This document shows positions 35,051 through 46,847 of a stretch of 64,000 bases of DNA, one piece after another; position 1 is the stretch's first letter; each line of letters starts with the position of its first letter. Source of the DNA: Magicicada septendecula (lineage: Eukaryota; Arthropoda; Insecta; Hemiptera; Cicadidae); contig CM068373.1 of NCBI GenBank assembly GCA_034769895.1, positions 202,596,134 through 202,660,133 of the forward strand, written 5' to 3'. Under the pieces are notes generated by a model. It saw nothing but the letters and a program-made list of their open reading frames with translations. It was not told the DNA's origin and did not search any database. The position numbers and the translations under genes are program-made.

Positions 35051-38000
35051 TTATACTACATATTATGAACATTGAAACATTTCTACAAACTTTCTCTAAG
35101 TTAAAATCAACAATTGCCTCCTTTAAAATCAAACTACAAATCTGTTGCCTAAATTGAATAATTCTCTTCATTAATTTTTCTGTTATTTAAAATAAATCAA
35201 TTGAACATTTCTTAAAAATAAGTAACATCCTTAAACTAACATGGATTACACCTAGAATCTAACAATACAATTCAATAAAATAATTCAATAAAAATAACCA
35301 CGGTTAGTACACAATCAATAAAATACTCAAAGTCTAAAAATATCCATTATCTGGCAGGCGCAAAATAAAAAAAAATTTTTTCTTTTCAAAAAATATTTTC
35401 CAAAAAATTTTAAAATTCAAAAAATTTAAATTTCTTAAAATATTTCCCTTTTTTTCATATTGAAATCATTTAAATATTGTTCAAGTTCATTGAACAAAAA
35501 CTGGATTAACTTACATGCTAAACATGCCTAATATATGACCTCACTCTCAGCTGATCGAAACTAGGTCAAGTCAAAACCTTGACCTACATACGTTATGTAC
35601 AAGTTACATCTATGAACACATTAAACATCGGTAAAATTCTGTCTTGAAACACAAAATATAATAAAATAAAACTTTTCAAAGAACAAAATAATATTATAAA
35701 TTATAATTAAATTGACATGTAAATTATTCAAATAAACTTTACAACTTTACATTTCCAAATTCTATCAAAATTTGTCACTGGTTTCAATTTAAAAAAATTG
35801 TATATTCTTGTTATCAATCTCTTTTCTTTACTAACCTCATTCTACATTACTTTGGGTGATTTAATTATTTATTTTAGCTTGATATGACACTTGGCATGTA
35901 TTCCTATAATATCTTTCTCACTCTGACTCTAATACCACTAACAATTATAACTCATATGACACCCATCTCTATCAAAACATCTGTCAAACAGTCTATAACC
36001 CCAACTTATCATTAAACTCAAATCGCCACCTTCTCTCAATATATAAAAAAAAATACTCTCTAACCCTTTGTACCTAGGATAAGTGTTTCCCCCCCCCAAA
36101 AGCTCATTTCCTTAATCTGGTCCCTGGATTCTACCTAAGGCGACCCCTTCCCACCAAATCTGTTCCTTCCCGTCCCAACCCTTTTGTTGCGGACTCCCAC
36201 ATTACACTACCCCTAATTACAAAATTACCAATCCCAATAATCTCATTCTTATTACCTCACTTCAACTACAACAAAATAACATCATCAATTATAAACATCA
36301 ATATATCCCTCAATACTCTACATATATTCTCCATAACTACTGTGTCAACATCAATACTTCTCAAATTCTATAACATTAACTCACAACAACATTACATTAC
36401 TTCAAAACAATATTTCTATTTTTACTACTTCAACTTGGATTGATCTATATGTCCCACAAAATACTAATCACCCATCATCTTTTATTACTTCTGACAATTC
36501 ATTTAAAATCTTACTACATTAAATGACTTTTCTCATTATTATAAAATAGCGTCTGTAATACATTAAAACATTACATTTAACATTAATTACTTTGATCATC
36601 AATAAACAATTCTACAGTGACCCTTTACTACCGATCAGCTGATATTCTTAATAAAGTGAAGACACCTTTCAAAAATTTGTGCAGATTACATTAAATATAT
36701 ATGCTTATCAATACTTACATCTACCATCAATGTTTTCCCTTTCTCTGATTCTGGTAATTTATGTTAACCGCCTGCCAGTCGGTTTAATTATTTACTTAGT
36801 TTCAAAAATACACACATTATATAAACACATATTTTTTATCAATTCTTATATCTAACCTACTACAATAAAATGTTACCTTTAAAACATAGAATGAACACCT
36901 TATACTGAATGTATGTGCACATATTTATTTGATCGGAATACAAGCGTTTTTATTAGAGCCAAATGGATTTATCAGTTTTTAAATTTACAAAATTTTAGTA
37001 CGTTGCTCATCTGAGCAACCCCCTGGTCCACACACACTATTGTAGTTTATGTTAGACTGTAGCGCCTATTTGCTTCCACAAAGACTGCATATTTGGAGGG
37101 ATTGGACCCCTCCGTGTCTTTGCTTCGGCTTGACATTTTAACATTTTGGATATCGACATATCCTCATTTATATTGAAACACCCTTAAAACGGGTCTACCA
37201 CCTGGCTATGTTGTCCCCACGCGGACAGAGTGGCAGCCGCTGTTCCCTAGTTTGGTGATTCCCCTTAACTACCCCCTGTCAATTTCAAAATTCAACTTGA
37301 CAACGATAACAGCTATGGCCAGTTAAGGCAGAACGTGACGCAATGAGCCCCAACCATAGCTGTTAAAGCTAAACCAATTCCACGGTCAGGGTTCGGTGAG
37401 GCCGTGACCGCCCGAAAAGTTGGGGAATCACAAGTAAAATATCTTTTGTAACATTAAAATTAACAATTTACATTAAATTGTTAATATCTAATAACTAAAT
37501 ACGAAATTAAATATACCACATCATAATATGAAACTTTCTCATTAATCATTTAACTCCTTCATAACTTTCTACAATTGGATTACTTAAAATTTTCAAATTC
37601 ATTATTAATAATTATTATATATCATCTTTCAGTTATTATGAAATTTTTAATTATCATTTTTATTTAATACCATTATTTCAAATAATCTCCTTATTTAATT
37701 AAAATCCTTTCATCTGAGTTATACCTGTAAACATTTTTTATTATACATGATTCGTACTATAAAATTTCTATACTTACAGTCCATTTAAAATGACATACAC
37801 AAAACATATACGCCATTACTTCCACCTCACCTCTGAAACATTTAACAAAAATATTAGTTTAAATCAAACAAGTTATCCTTTAATTACCAATTTCACATCT
37901 CGTAAAATAATTTAAATTCATTAGAAAAATTCAATTATATAACATTCAAATCAGTCAAACTATTCAAAACATATCCAATTGTTTTAATTAAATTAATTAC

Positions 38001-38299
38001 TGAATATACAAATTACACGGCCATCAAAACAATTACAATTAGCCAATTACTGTCTCCAAAATTAATTTTATTATTTATTTAAATTGCCAAAATATTAATA
38101 TTATTATTATCACAATTACCTGCATACACATTGTTTGCTTACATTTATACAGTACACACAAATGAATTTATTACACTTATTTACAAACCTTCATCACTAC
38201 TATTCCGTTATATCATTATATCATACTTCAATGTCAAAATCAGTTAAGTTATTACCATGTATTCACATACTTAAACTGTTCCTTCCCCGATCTCTTAAT
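35051..38299 (-). other. Element 2 noncoding interior with conserved RNA blocks
   Basis: On the plus strand almost devoid of G, so C-poor in the element's own sense. It contains the counterparts of both Element 1 RNA blocks: 35351-36778 (closing pair CTGGCAGGCG / CGCCTGCCAG; hairpin 35562-35586) and 37000-37440 (stems 37310-37318 with 37354-37362, and 37079-37085 with 37116-37122). No coding signal. Confidence 0.65.
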
Positions 38300-38997
38300 C
38301 TAGCCTCCATCGTCAAATAGATATTTCACATATTTGTAGACTAAATTATTTTTGTTTACCTTGAGTTTATTATTATTGTTTTCACAAACCATTAGTTCTA
38401 AGTTCTTCATCATACCATTTATTATTTCATACAACCTGTCACGATCAATTAATTTTGTCCAGTCTCCGTCAGTAAATATATTCATTATCGGGTTAGTTAC
38501 TTTTGTATTATCAATCAAATCATTATTATTCAGACACACTTCTAACCTTACTTTCCACTCATCATAATTTCTATTAAAATTATACACTTCTGTTTCTCTC
38601 TCAACATACAATTCTCTATTTAAATCTCTCTCATCACAATACCATATCACACTCTCAATATTATTCCAGACAGAGGGTACAAAATTATACAACAGAAATA
38701 AACACTTCAAATCTTCTACCAACACGGGACTCTTGCCCTTCTTAAACAATACTTGTGAACACATTAAATCATCATCATAAATAATAAGGGGAAAATTTAC
38801 CCTCTGCTTCCATTCTACCACTATATTCTCTTTCCTCTCTCTCTCTAACTCATAAGCACACATCAACATTTCATTATCACATTCCCCAACTTCATCATTA
38901 CTCTCAAATACTACATTTTTCAATTACATCACTATTCTCAATACTATTTTCATTATTTTCAACATCATTATTATCATTTCTTAACTCTTTGTCATTA
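38300..38997 (-). pseudogene. gag-like protein of Element 2, C-terminal part
   Basis: Reads EVGECDNEMLMCAYELERE, VIWYCDERDLNREL, NYDEWKVRLE, NPIMNIFTDGDWTK and ends KYLFDDGG. It aligns along its length with the Element 1 protein. A frameshift near 38920 separates it from NNDVENNEN ... VIEK just upstream. The N-terminal part lies across the Tigger insertion at 41546-41905. Confidence 0.85.
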
Positions 38998-38999
38998 TA

Positions 39000-41543
39000 C
39001 AGTAGAAAGCGTTTAATGCGAAAACGGTTACCACAAAATATCGGTTAACACGAAATACCACTCGGGTAACGATCGCCGTTTGTTATGTACAGTGTATTAT
39101 TTGTACGGTTAACACGAAAGGTTTACCTGAAAAATATCGGTTAACACGAAAAATTTTTGTTAAAAATAATTTTTTTTTGGCTGGCTTTTAAGTAACTGCA
39201 TACAAAATAAAGCCACACAAGTACGCCCAAAAGCTTGTTTTCGATGTAAAGAATACATTCTTCATCTCTAAAAGAGAAAGAGCAGGTAGTGACCATAGTT
39301 TGTTTTGTCTACCTGTTTTGTTTTGTCTTCAGTACCAAGTTCTATTTACAGTACGTACTGTATACAGTGTACCGTTGTTTACGAGAAACCATAGCCTCTC
39401 CTTCAGCACCAAATGTGTTGTTCATTGACCGCAAATAAACCGTTATCGCTTACATTAACTACTGTACCTACTCTATAGGTTGTGGTGAGTTCAGTTCAGT
39501 TGTATTCTGTGCGTGTACAGCGGTGGTAAAGTTTGCGGTACGGTACCGATAACATTTTATTGTAAAAAATTTACTCAGTTGTGAGGATTAACTGTTTACT
39601 TTTTTCTGTACAAACTTCTTAGTCTTTTACAGCCAGTTAAGTGACGTTAAACGTGTGACATGTACGTGTTAAGTGAAGTTACGCTTTTGTAAATTTCGTT
39701 TTTGCAGTCCGGAAGTAAAATGGAGAAGAAAGTGCGTAAAAAAAGTGCCCTCTCTTAAGAAAAAAAAGTTGAACTCCTCCAAGCTGTTAATGAGGGTATT
39801 CGAACTAAAACAGAAATCTGTAAAACATTCGGTATACCAAACTCGACGTTATCCACGATTATAAAAAATAGAAATAAAACTTTAGAACTGTATGAGTCGG
39901 GCAAGTTTGAACCAGGCAGAAAACGTTTCCGTAAGGCAAACCACGAAAACTTAGAGGCTGCTCTTCTTGTTTGGTTTAAGCAAGCAAGATCACAAGATAC
40001 TCCTATTTCTGGACCACTACTGATGGAGAAAGCAAACGTTTTTGCTGAACAGATGAACTTAAATTTCACTGCAAATCCTGGCTGGCTAGAAAGGTTTAAA
40101 AAACGAAATGGCATAACCTTTAAAACATCTGTGGCGAATCAAGACAGGTGTCACAAGAAATGACATCATCGTGGTTGCAATCTACACTGCCTGCAATTTT
40201 AAAAGACTATCCACGTAAGGATATTTTCAACGCCGATGAAACAGGACTATTTTTCCGTTGTATGCCCGATAAAACACTTTCATTCAAAGGGGAGCAGTGC
40301 TCTGGTGGTAAAAAGTCCAAAGAGAGAGTGACAGTGATGGTAGGTTGCAATGCTGATGGGTCAGAAAAACTTCCGTTACTTGTTATAGGAAAACGTTTAA
40401 AGCCGCGTTGTTTTAAAAATGTTAAAAAGTTTCCAGTAGAATATAGAGCTAACAAACGAGCATGGATGATGTCTAAAATTTTTACCGAATGGCTGGTTTT
40501 GTTAGAAAAACATTTCACTTCTCAGAAGAGAAAAATTGTGTTAATTATTGACAACTGTCCTGCCCACCCATGTGACCTAAAATTGATGGCAATTAAACTT
40601 GTTTTTCTAGCACCGAACACGACTAGTGTCCTACAACCTTGTGATCAAGGTATTATTCAAAATTTAAAATTTCAGTACAGAAAGTTACTTCTGCGGAAAT
40701 ACTTGGCCACTATTGAGGGGAAAAAAGATTCTGTGTAAATGTTCTGGATGCTTGTAACTTGTTAAGAACAGCGTGGAACCTCGTGACGCCTACAACAATT
40801 CAAAATTCTTTCTCTCATGTTCGATTCATTTTGAATTCAGAAACTGAACAACCCGAAGAAAATGAAATTGATCCTACACTATCTGAAATGTTTAATCGTG
40901 TATCATCTCTATTAAATGTTTCAATTTCTCTAAATGAGTACATGACTGTCGACGAGAACGTAACTACGGCTCCCACATTAACAGATACCGATATCGTGGA
41001 AACAGTACAATTGACAACTGTGAAGGTGATGATAGTGACGACGAACTTGACACGGAAAATGATAGTGAAAATGTTCCTACCGCTACCGATATGCTTTCGT
41101 TGCTGAGCCGTGTTCGTCGATATTTTGAAGCCAACTCGGAAGGTGAAATGTTTGAACACGTTGATAAATTAGAACAATTTGTTGAAAATAAAATAGTGCA
41201 AAATTGTGTGCAAAAGAAAATAACGGATTATTTTAAACAAAGATAAACACGAAAACTACGGTAAAGTTGAAAGACATACAGTAGTCTATAAGAAAACCTA
41301 AATCACAGGACTAAATTTAGAACAGCTAATAATAATTTTAAGAAAAATTAACAATAATAAACCATGAGGATAAATAAAAGGTTGTATTTGTTGCATTTTA
41401 CTAGACAGTACAATAAATAATCTACAGTACACTATTTGTTCACTTCCTCATTTTGTTTCACTTTTTGTTCGCTTAACGCGAAATTCGGTTTACACGAAAA
41501 AAATAACTGGTCCCCGTCATTTCGTGTTAACCGATTTCCACTG
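39000..41543 (+). mobile_element. Tigger/pogo-like DNA transposon in Element 2
   Basis: Ends CAGTAGAAAGCGTTTAATGC on the left and the complement of CAGTGGAAATCGGTTAACAC on the right, flanked by TA (38998-38999 and 41544-41545). 2544 bp with a plus-strand transposase. Motifs like CGGTTAACACGAAA recur inside both ends. It interrupts the gag-like gene of Element 2, which resumes on each side. Confidence 0.93.
39720..41246 (+). pseudogene. Tigger-type transposase (CENP-B/jerky family), disrupted
   Basis: ATG at 39720 (MEKKVRKK). An early TAA near 39754 is followed by an N-terminal helix-turn-helix (KVELLQAVNEG ... FGIPNSTLSTI) and a CENP-B DNA-binding part ending near NPGWLERFKKRNG. The DDE core has FNADETGLF (first Asp), VLIIDNCPAHP (second) and NTTSVLQPCDQGIIQ (third). 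The C terminus is ADYFKQR-like (ITDYFKQR) at 41246. Frame breaks lie near 40150, 40735 and 41000-41100. Members bind terminal repeats and cut at TA. This copy is inactive. Confidence 0.92.
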
Positions 41544-41545
41544 TA

Positions 41546-41905
41546 ATTTTCATTCGTATTATCTTTATTTGGATTTATTACAACTACTCCCATTCGCTCA
41601 CTACTCTGCTCTAATTTACTCAAACTAGTTCTTATTAGTTCATTATTATTTTCAAAACATTTATGCATTTCTTGGATCTCATTTTTTAATTCATTATTCT
41701 GATTTTTCAATACATTGAATTTAGCGTCAGAATCACTCTTCTGTTCTTTATTTTGTTCTAAAAGTAATTGTAACATACTCATTACATCACTATTGAATTG
41801 GACGTTACATTTTGTTGAAATCGGGGTCAATTGCCCGCCCGAAACTTCAGTTACATTACTCTGGTTACTCATATTTAACTCTGTTTTCTCTTGTATTTTA
41901 GCCAT
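41546..41905 (-). pseudogene. gag-like protein of Element 2, N-terminal part
   Basis: Starts MAKIQEKTELN at 41905, 238 bases after the 5' LTR, and runs into a coiled coil (FNVLKNQNNELKNEIQEM). It stops aligning at the Tigger boundary after NKDNTNEN. Like the Element 1 and 3 copies it begins Met-Ala and is polar then heptad-like. Confidence 0.8.
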
Positions 41906-42123
41906 GTTTAAAGTTCATTTATATAATACTTTTTATATATAAAAACCACTATTTTTCTACAATCAAAACGCCTAACACAACTGTAAATCACAATACCATA
42001 AACATAACCTACTCACATGTGCGTAATTATATACGATAAAATTTTTACAAATTCGTCATTACCACATCCTATTTTCTGTGCATTAAAATAGGTCTATCTC
42101 GTATAAATAAAATTAAACGAAAA

Positions 42124-42143
42124 TCCTGGCAGCGCGAGCCAAA
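42124..42143 (-). promoter_or_regulatory. putative primer-binding site of Element 2
   Basis: On the minus strand TGGCTCGCGCTGCCAGGATT follows the LTR after TT. The TGG start and CCAGGATT end look like a complement of a tRNA 3' half of the Arg or Ser type. It clearly differs from the Lys-like site of Element 3. Identity unresolved. Confidence 0.45.
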
Positions 42144-43448
42144 TGTAAATATACGAAATTGATCGAAATATATTAATAAATAAAAATACTGCCAGAACTT
42201 ACCTGCAAGCTTTCTCCACTCCTTACCTGGTATTTAAATTTTATCAGAAGCCCAGAGTCGCCATCTATATCTTTGAAGGACAGATATGGAGACCTTTACA
42301 CTTTACCTTAATAAAAACGGGACAATTTAGCAATCTGACCACCCCCAATAATAATTCAGAAGATCCCCGGAACGTATAGACCAACCTTGCAGCACAGAAA
42401 TGAGAAAGTGGTAATGACGAAATGACTTAGTCTAACACATTTTTATGTTATGAAAATGAATATTTTTTACTCACATAAAGACGGAAATTCTTCATACAAA
42501 ACACAAAAGAACAAAACACATTTGGTAATGGTTAAATAGGCCTTACCCTTACATACTATTTACACTATAGAAAGTAGCCCAGCTTTGCTCACACACACTA
42601 CCACACCATTTGAAACCTCTTTAAAATATTATATTAAAATAGAAAAATAGTTTGCCTTTACACATTCATGTTTCATTTACGGTCAATCACTGTCGCGATG
42701 CCGACCGAACACATGCTTTGTCCCGCGATCCTAATGTCCATACTTAACTGTTTTCACTTTATAACTCCACTGCACCCATTTATAGCTGTGATATGTTGAT
42801 TGATTTATTGGGTCCCGGTCGGTATTAAAACGTTGTTACAAACGTTATTACACTGAATTATTCATATTTAAAAAGTTCGACCCGACCGGGCCCGCGTCTC
42901 ACTAATTACATCTGTTGGCTGATGTAGTTTCTCGTGGACTGCATAACGCGTCTATTTGGTGCGGACGGATGTTGATGCCCTGCTGAACGAATTTCATCGA
43001 CGCTTACAGTTGAGTTGTTGCAGTTTAGTCGCTATGCGCCTGACACATAGTTGTTTTTGCTGTGTTTTACGCCGACGATATTTAGGCGCTTCTGGCTTGA
43101 TGTCACAAAAGAGGCGGACCTTAAGTTTCATATCCGCCAGCAAGTTAGACTAAGTTGAATAAAATTTGCTTTCTGACCATCTTGGTTTTTGGAAGTAGCA
43201 TCACCTCGCGCGTTTACCCGTGTCATGCGTACGGGCGCATGGTCACATTCAAACAAAGTTCTTGGAAATGAGGCTTGCTGCATACCTCTGTACTGATTGC
43301 ACAATGTAATATTGCGTTGCTGCTTCGTTACAACACTGTTCTATTCACCACGTGTTCTGGTCTTTGTTGAAATTCGGTTTCACAAATATTTTTTAGAAAA
43401 CCCCAAAAATGAAATAAATAAAAATACCCATAAATTTGGACCGTTACA
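42144..43448 (-). repeat. Element 2 5' LTR
   Basis: 1305 bp. Near its 3' end on the minus strand are two splice-donor-like sites, CCAGGTAAGG (42221-42230) and CAGGTAAGT (42197-42205). The same pair occurs in the related solo LTR. Confidence 0.92.
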
Positions 43449-43720
43449 CAATGAGTGATTTTTTTAGTAAGTCATTTTTATCACTAGTTGAGTTTGCAAC
43501 AAACACTCCGGAAACCTATCACGACGATCGGCAGATTTTTCATTTTCACTAAGTTAAGAAGTTATATCTGTCCATTTCGGATTGCAGGTCATGGTTAAAA
43601 ACCTGTCCAGTTTTCCAGATTTGCGTACTGTACGATCGCCATCAGATCCTGGTACCGAAGAGTCATGTTACGTAGTCTGCTCCTTCATGTTCGATAACCT
43701 CGGCCGTGTAGTGCATAAGG
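43449..43720 (-). pseudogene. Helitron Rep part, upstream piece
   Basis: Minus-strand frames read RLRNMTLRYQDLMAIVQY, FLTMTCNPKWTDIT and ENEKSADRRDRF. These match the YQDAMAIV ... FLTxTCNPKW ... DRPDLV order of Helitron Rep proteins. It ends at the CAAT duplication of Element 2 and resumes at 33407 with VVAYTFIIE. The frame shifts between the first two motifs. Confidence 0.87.
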
Positions 43721-43797
43721 ATTATTAGCCAGAAAGCTGCCAGGATTGTGAGTAACGAATGTTGAAACTCTTCGTTTTCATTACAAACCAATATGTA

Positions 43798-44864
43798 TTG
43801 TAAAGAAAAGATAATTATTCTCGTATATGTTTTTCTTAAGCCCCATTGTTGGGTTCGCCAGTTTGTAAAGAAAATGGTAATTACTCCCATATTTACCTTT
43901 ACCTTACTGTTGAAATTGTCAGTTTGTAATAAAAAGTGACTTGTGATATGTTTTTTTCTGTTTGTGAACAGTCACCTGCTGTAAGAGTTAATTTGTAATA
44001 AAAATTATTGAGAAATATATTCTTGTATCTAATATATTATGTAATAATTAAATCTGTTCGGAAAGGGTAGAGTACAATATTTGTGATTATATTGGATGAT
44101 TATCTTGTTACTATTCAGGCCTAGTTTGTACACAACATTAAGAGAGGAGAGTAAGAGCCGTAAATAGTTTTTCTCTTCTTTCGTAATTCAACAGCTGTGG
44201 TTTCGGGCTAGCGCTGTGGTTTATAGTCAGCCGGTTATTATAGGTTAAGTTGTTCTAAGCCTTGTATTCCTCTCGTTTCTCTCTCTATACTCTATAAATT
44301 ATTCAAAACACACTAAATCATCAACAAATAATAATAATTCATCAATTTAAGGAAAGATTCTTTATTTTTATATTTTTTAAAACAGATGTTTTCTTTTAAG
44401 AATTTTACCTTATATAATCCACTAGGCAATCTCAGTTTTTTAATCGCCTAGTGGATTATATAAGGTAAAATTCTTAAATTAATCATAATAGCGATCTGGA
44501 GACTGCATAAAATGTAGATGTTTTCTCTTGGCACAGATACAACACATTGATCACACTGGAATGAATCTATTAGTTACCGAATTCGGGTTTAGATGTTAAT
44601 TTTATTTATATTGTTATTTTTTCTTAATCTCAGGGTTCGAAAGTTCTTGTGACTATTAGGAAGGTCAGAAAATGCAAAATAAGATTACAATTGGCGAAAT
44701 TTACTTGTAATGGCAGCGCTCCGATAGACTCGTGATGGTAGCCGAATGATGTACAAATGTCTGAGATATGGCAGTCCAGTCTCCAGCTTCTAAATAAAAG
44801 TTTGGTGTTTGTGTCCCAGGATGTAGTGGAAGTCCCAGTTCTTAATATTCGCTAATGTTTGAAG
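43798..44864 (-). mobile_element. possible further LTR remnant with repeated end cassettes
   Basis: On the minus strand TGTAACCACTCG (from 44864) could begin an LTR. TTTACAAACTGGCGAACCC (near 43870-43850) looks like an LTR end plus a primer site of the TGGCGAACCCAA kind also found in LTR-A. The phrase TTTGTAAWRAAAA is repeated on the plus strand at about 43866, 43926 and 43992, with TATTGTAAAGAAAAG at 43796. No target duplication could be matched, so borders are tentative. Confidence 0.3.
44395..44478. repeat. perfect 33-bp inverted repeat hairpin
   Basis: 44395-44427 and 44446-44478 are exact reverse complements (GAATTTTACCTTATATAATC core) around an 18-base loop. Perfect pairing suggests a recent fold-back duplication or a small MITE. 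There is no duplication flanking it that I trust. Confidence 0.9.
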
Positions 44865-45177
44865 TTCGAGTGGTTACAGGTTCCAATGGATTTTGTGTAG
44901 TATTAGTTCCTTCGCTTAGTCGTAAAAAGTGAGGTTCAGAGTGCAATTTTAATTCCTTCTTTCGTCTTTTATAATACTTGATTACTTTAATTTTTTCAGG
45001 TCTTGGGTTGTCTTCATTTATTTATTATTTAAATTTCATTATTCCTCATTTTACTGGAATTAATTTGTAAAGTTATTCTTTGAGATTTTTATTTAATTTT
45101 ATTGATAGGCTGAACTATACTCTTTTCTAGATAACCATCAAAAGTCAGCCAACTATCTTTTTTGTTAATTAATAGTT
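44479..45177. other. unassigned sequence
   Basis: AT-rich, partly inside the tentative LTR remnant. No gene recognised. Confidence 0.35.
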
Positions 45178-45181
45178 ATTA

Positions 45182-46476
45182 TGTAACTATACAAACTTGA
45201 TCGAAATATCTAAATAATTAAAAATACTGCCAGAACTTACCTGCGATCGTTTTCACTTACCTGCTGTATAAATTTTGATCAGAAGCCCAGAGTCGCCACG
45301 ATATTTTTATAGGTTATAATATCGAAACCTTAACACTCCACCTTAATAAAACGGGACAATTTTGGAATCTGACTACCCCCCACTAATAATTCAGAAGAAA
45401 TCCGGGAACGTTTAGACGAATCTTGCAGCACAGAAATGAGAAAGTGGTAATGACGAAGTAACTTAGACTAACACATTTTTATATACTGTACCAACGAACC
45501 TTTCAATTTATTCTACCCAAAACTCATTTGTAATTATAAGGAAACAAAATCAAAACAGTAATAAAATAAAACCTTCACTTCACATTTTTCTTTATGTATT
45601 CTTACTTAAATCCTTAATCTAAAAAACAAAGATGAACCCAGTCTGCCATCCACACACACATACATTTTTTATATCCCCTTTTTAGTTTGCTCGAGACTTA
45701 AAATATGTAATGATTGAGAATTGAATAATGATAGTTGGTTACGTAACGGTCGGGATTCCACTTCGCCGCATGCTATACTAGATGCATCCGAATGTTTGTC
45801 AGTCACGTACACTTTTAATTTTCTTCCTATTTCACTTCACTTATTACATTTCGGGATGTTGTTCCACTTATTTACGCCGGTTGATCACTTTCCGTTAAAG
45901 CTTAAAGTTTCTTGGTGCCCGTGAGTCTCGGCTTGCGTCCGGCCGCCGCCGCGGCCGTATGTAGACTAGCTTATTGCATGCGGACGGATATTAATGCCTG
46001 GCCGGTGAACAAATTTCGTCGCCGCATACAGCCTGAGTTGTCACAGTTCTGTGGCTGTGCGCCTGACACATAGGAGTTTTGGGTGCCGTACGTCGACGAT
46101 ATTCCATGAGCACTGCTCTACGTCACCAAAGTAGGATGGGCTTAAACTTTACATCCGCCAACGTGGTACATGTGCTCAGAATTTGTTACTCTTAGCCATC
46201 TTGGCGTTGCACAAAACTGGCGTCGCTTCGCGCGCATGCTCGTGTGATGCATACGGGCGCACTGCCACACACTTGCAAAGTTCTCAGAAACTGAGGCTGG
46301 GTGCATTCCTGGTTCGCGATTGCACAACTGTCGAGGCGTATTTCGCCTTTGTTACAACACGGTTATTACCATACAACATGTGGCCTGGTCACAGTTGGAA
46401 ATAAAATTTACAAACATTTTTTATAAATCCCCAAAAATTTAATAAAATAAAATCCCCTGAAAATCAACACGTTACA
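45182..46476 (-). mobile_element. solo LTR related to Element 2
   Basis: TG...CA sequence of 1295 bp bounded by ATTA on both sides (45178-45181 and 46477-46480). It is similar to the Element 2 LTR along its length (GATCGAAATAT, ACTGCCAGAACTTACCTGC, AGAAGCCCAGAGTCGCCA, CTGACACATA), but with many differences. Such single LTRs arise by recombination between the two LTRs of an inserted copy. It keeps two CAGGTAAGT donors (45235-45243 and 45255-45263, minus). Confidence 0.9.
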
Positions 46477-46480
46477 ATTA

Positions 46481-46843
46481 GAATTTACTAAGCAATTTAT
46501 TCTTCAGATTTCTCTTTTTTCTTCTCGATTCATGAAACTGAACTGTCCTCGTTCATCGATAACAATTCAGTGTAATTAATAAACAAAATTTCTTGCATTT
46601 TGTCGTCCTTGACAACCAGTCTTTGTTCTGTTATTGGATAATATTTGAAATCCTAGAGCCATAATTAAAAAATGTTCTTGCACTTACTTAATAAAATACT
46701 CCCTTATTAAAGTTACCTTATACTATATTAAACTTTCACATATTCTTTGTTATCAAATTATATATATTTTGCTATCTTTTCCTCCTAATCTTCTTAGTCT
46801 AACAAGTACTATCTTCTCATTACAAAATACTAATTTTGGGCGT
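46481..46843. other. unassigned AT-rich sequence
   Basis: Lies between the solo LTR and the Sola-like element. Nothing recognised. Confidence 0.4.
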
Positions 46844-46847
46844 ATTT

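Larger units (their letters stand above)
33412..43448 (-). mobile_element. Element 2: pol-less LTR retrotransposon with Tigger insertion
   Basis: LTRs at 42144-43448 (5') and 33412-34690 (3') in minus orientation (TGTAACGGTCCAAATT ... TTTACA), with CAAT duplicated at 33408-33411 and 43449-43452. Spans 10,037 bp, about 7.49 kb without the inserted Tigger. Same plan as Element 1: primer site, gag-like gene, long noncoding part with shared stem-loop blocks, conserved 3' block, hairpin, polypurine tract. No pol homology. It splits the Helitron. The LTRs differ at about a dozen sites plus a 26-bp indel, so it is older than Element 1. Confidence 0.92.
24120..43720 (-). mobile_element. Helitron remnant split by two LTR elements
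   Basis: Rep/helicase homology runs on the minus strand through three blocks in the correct order: 43720-43449, 33407-32965 and 25349-24120. The gaps are exactly Element 2 (with duplicated CAAT) and Element 1 (with duplicated ACGC). Removing both restores a continuous, though stop-ridden, Helitron gene of about 1.9 kb visible length. Helitron ends were not found. The extent given is the part supported by protein similarity. Confidence 0.85.
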
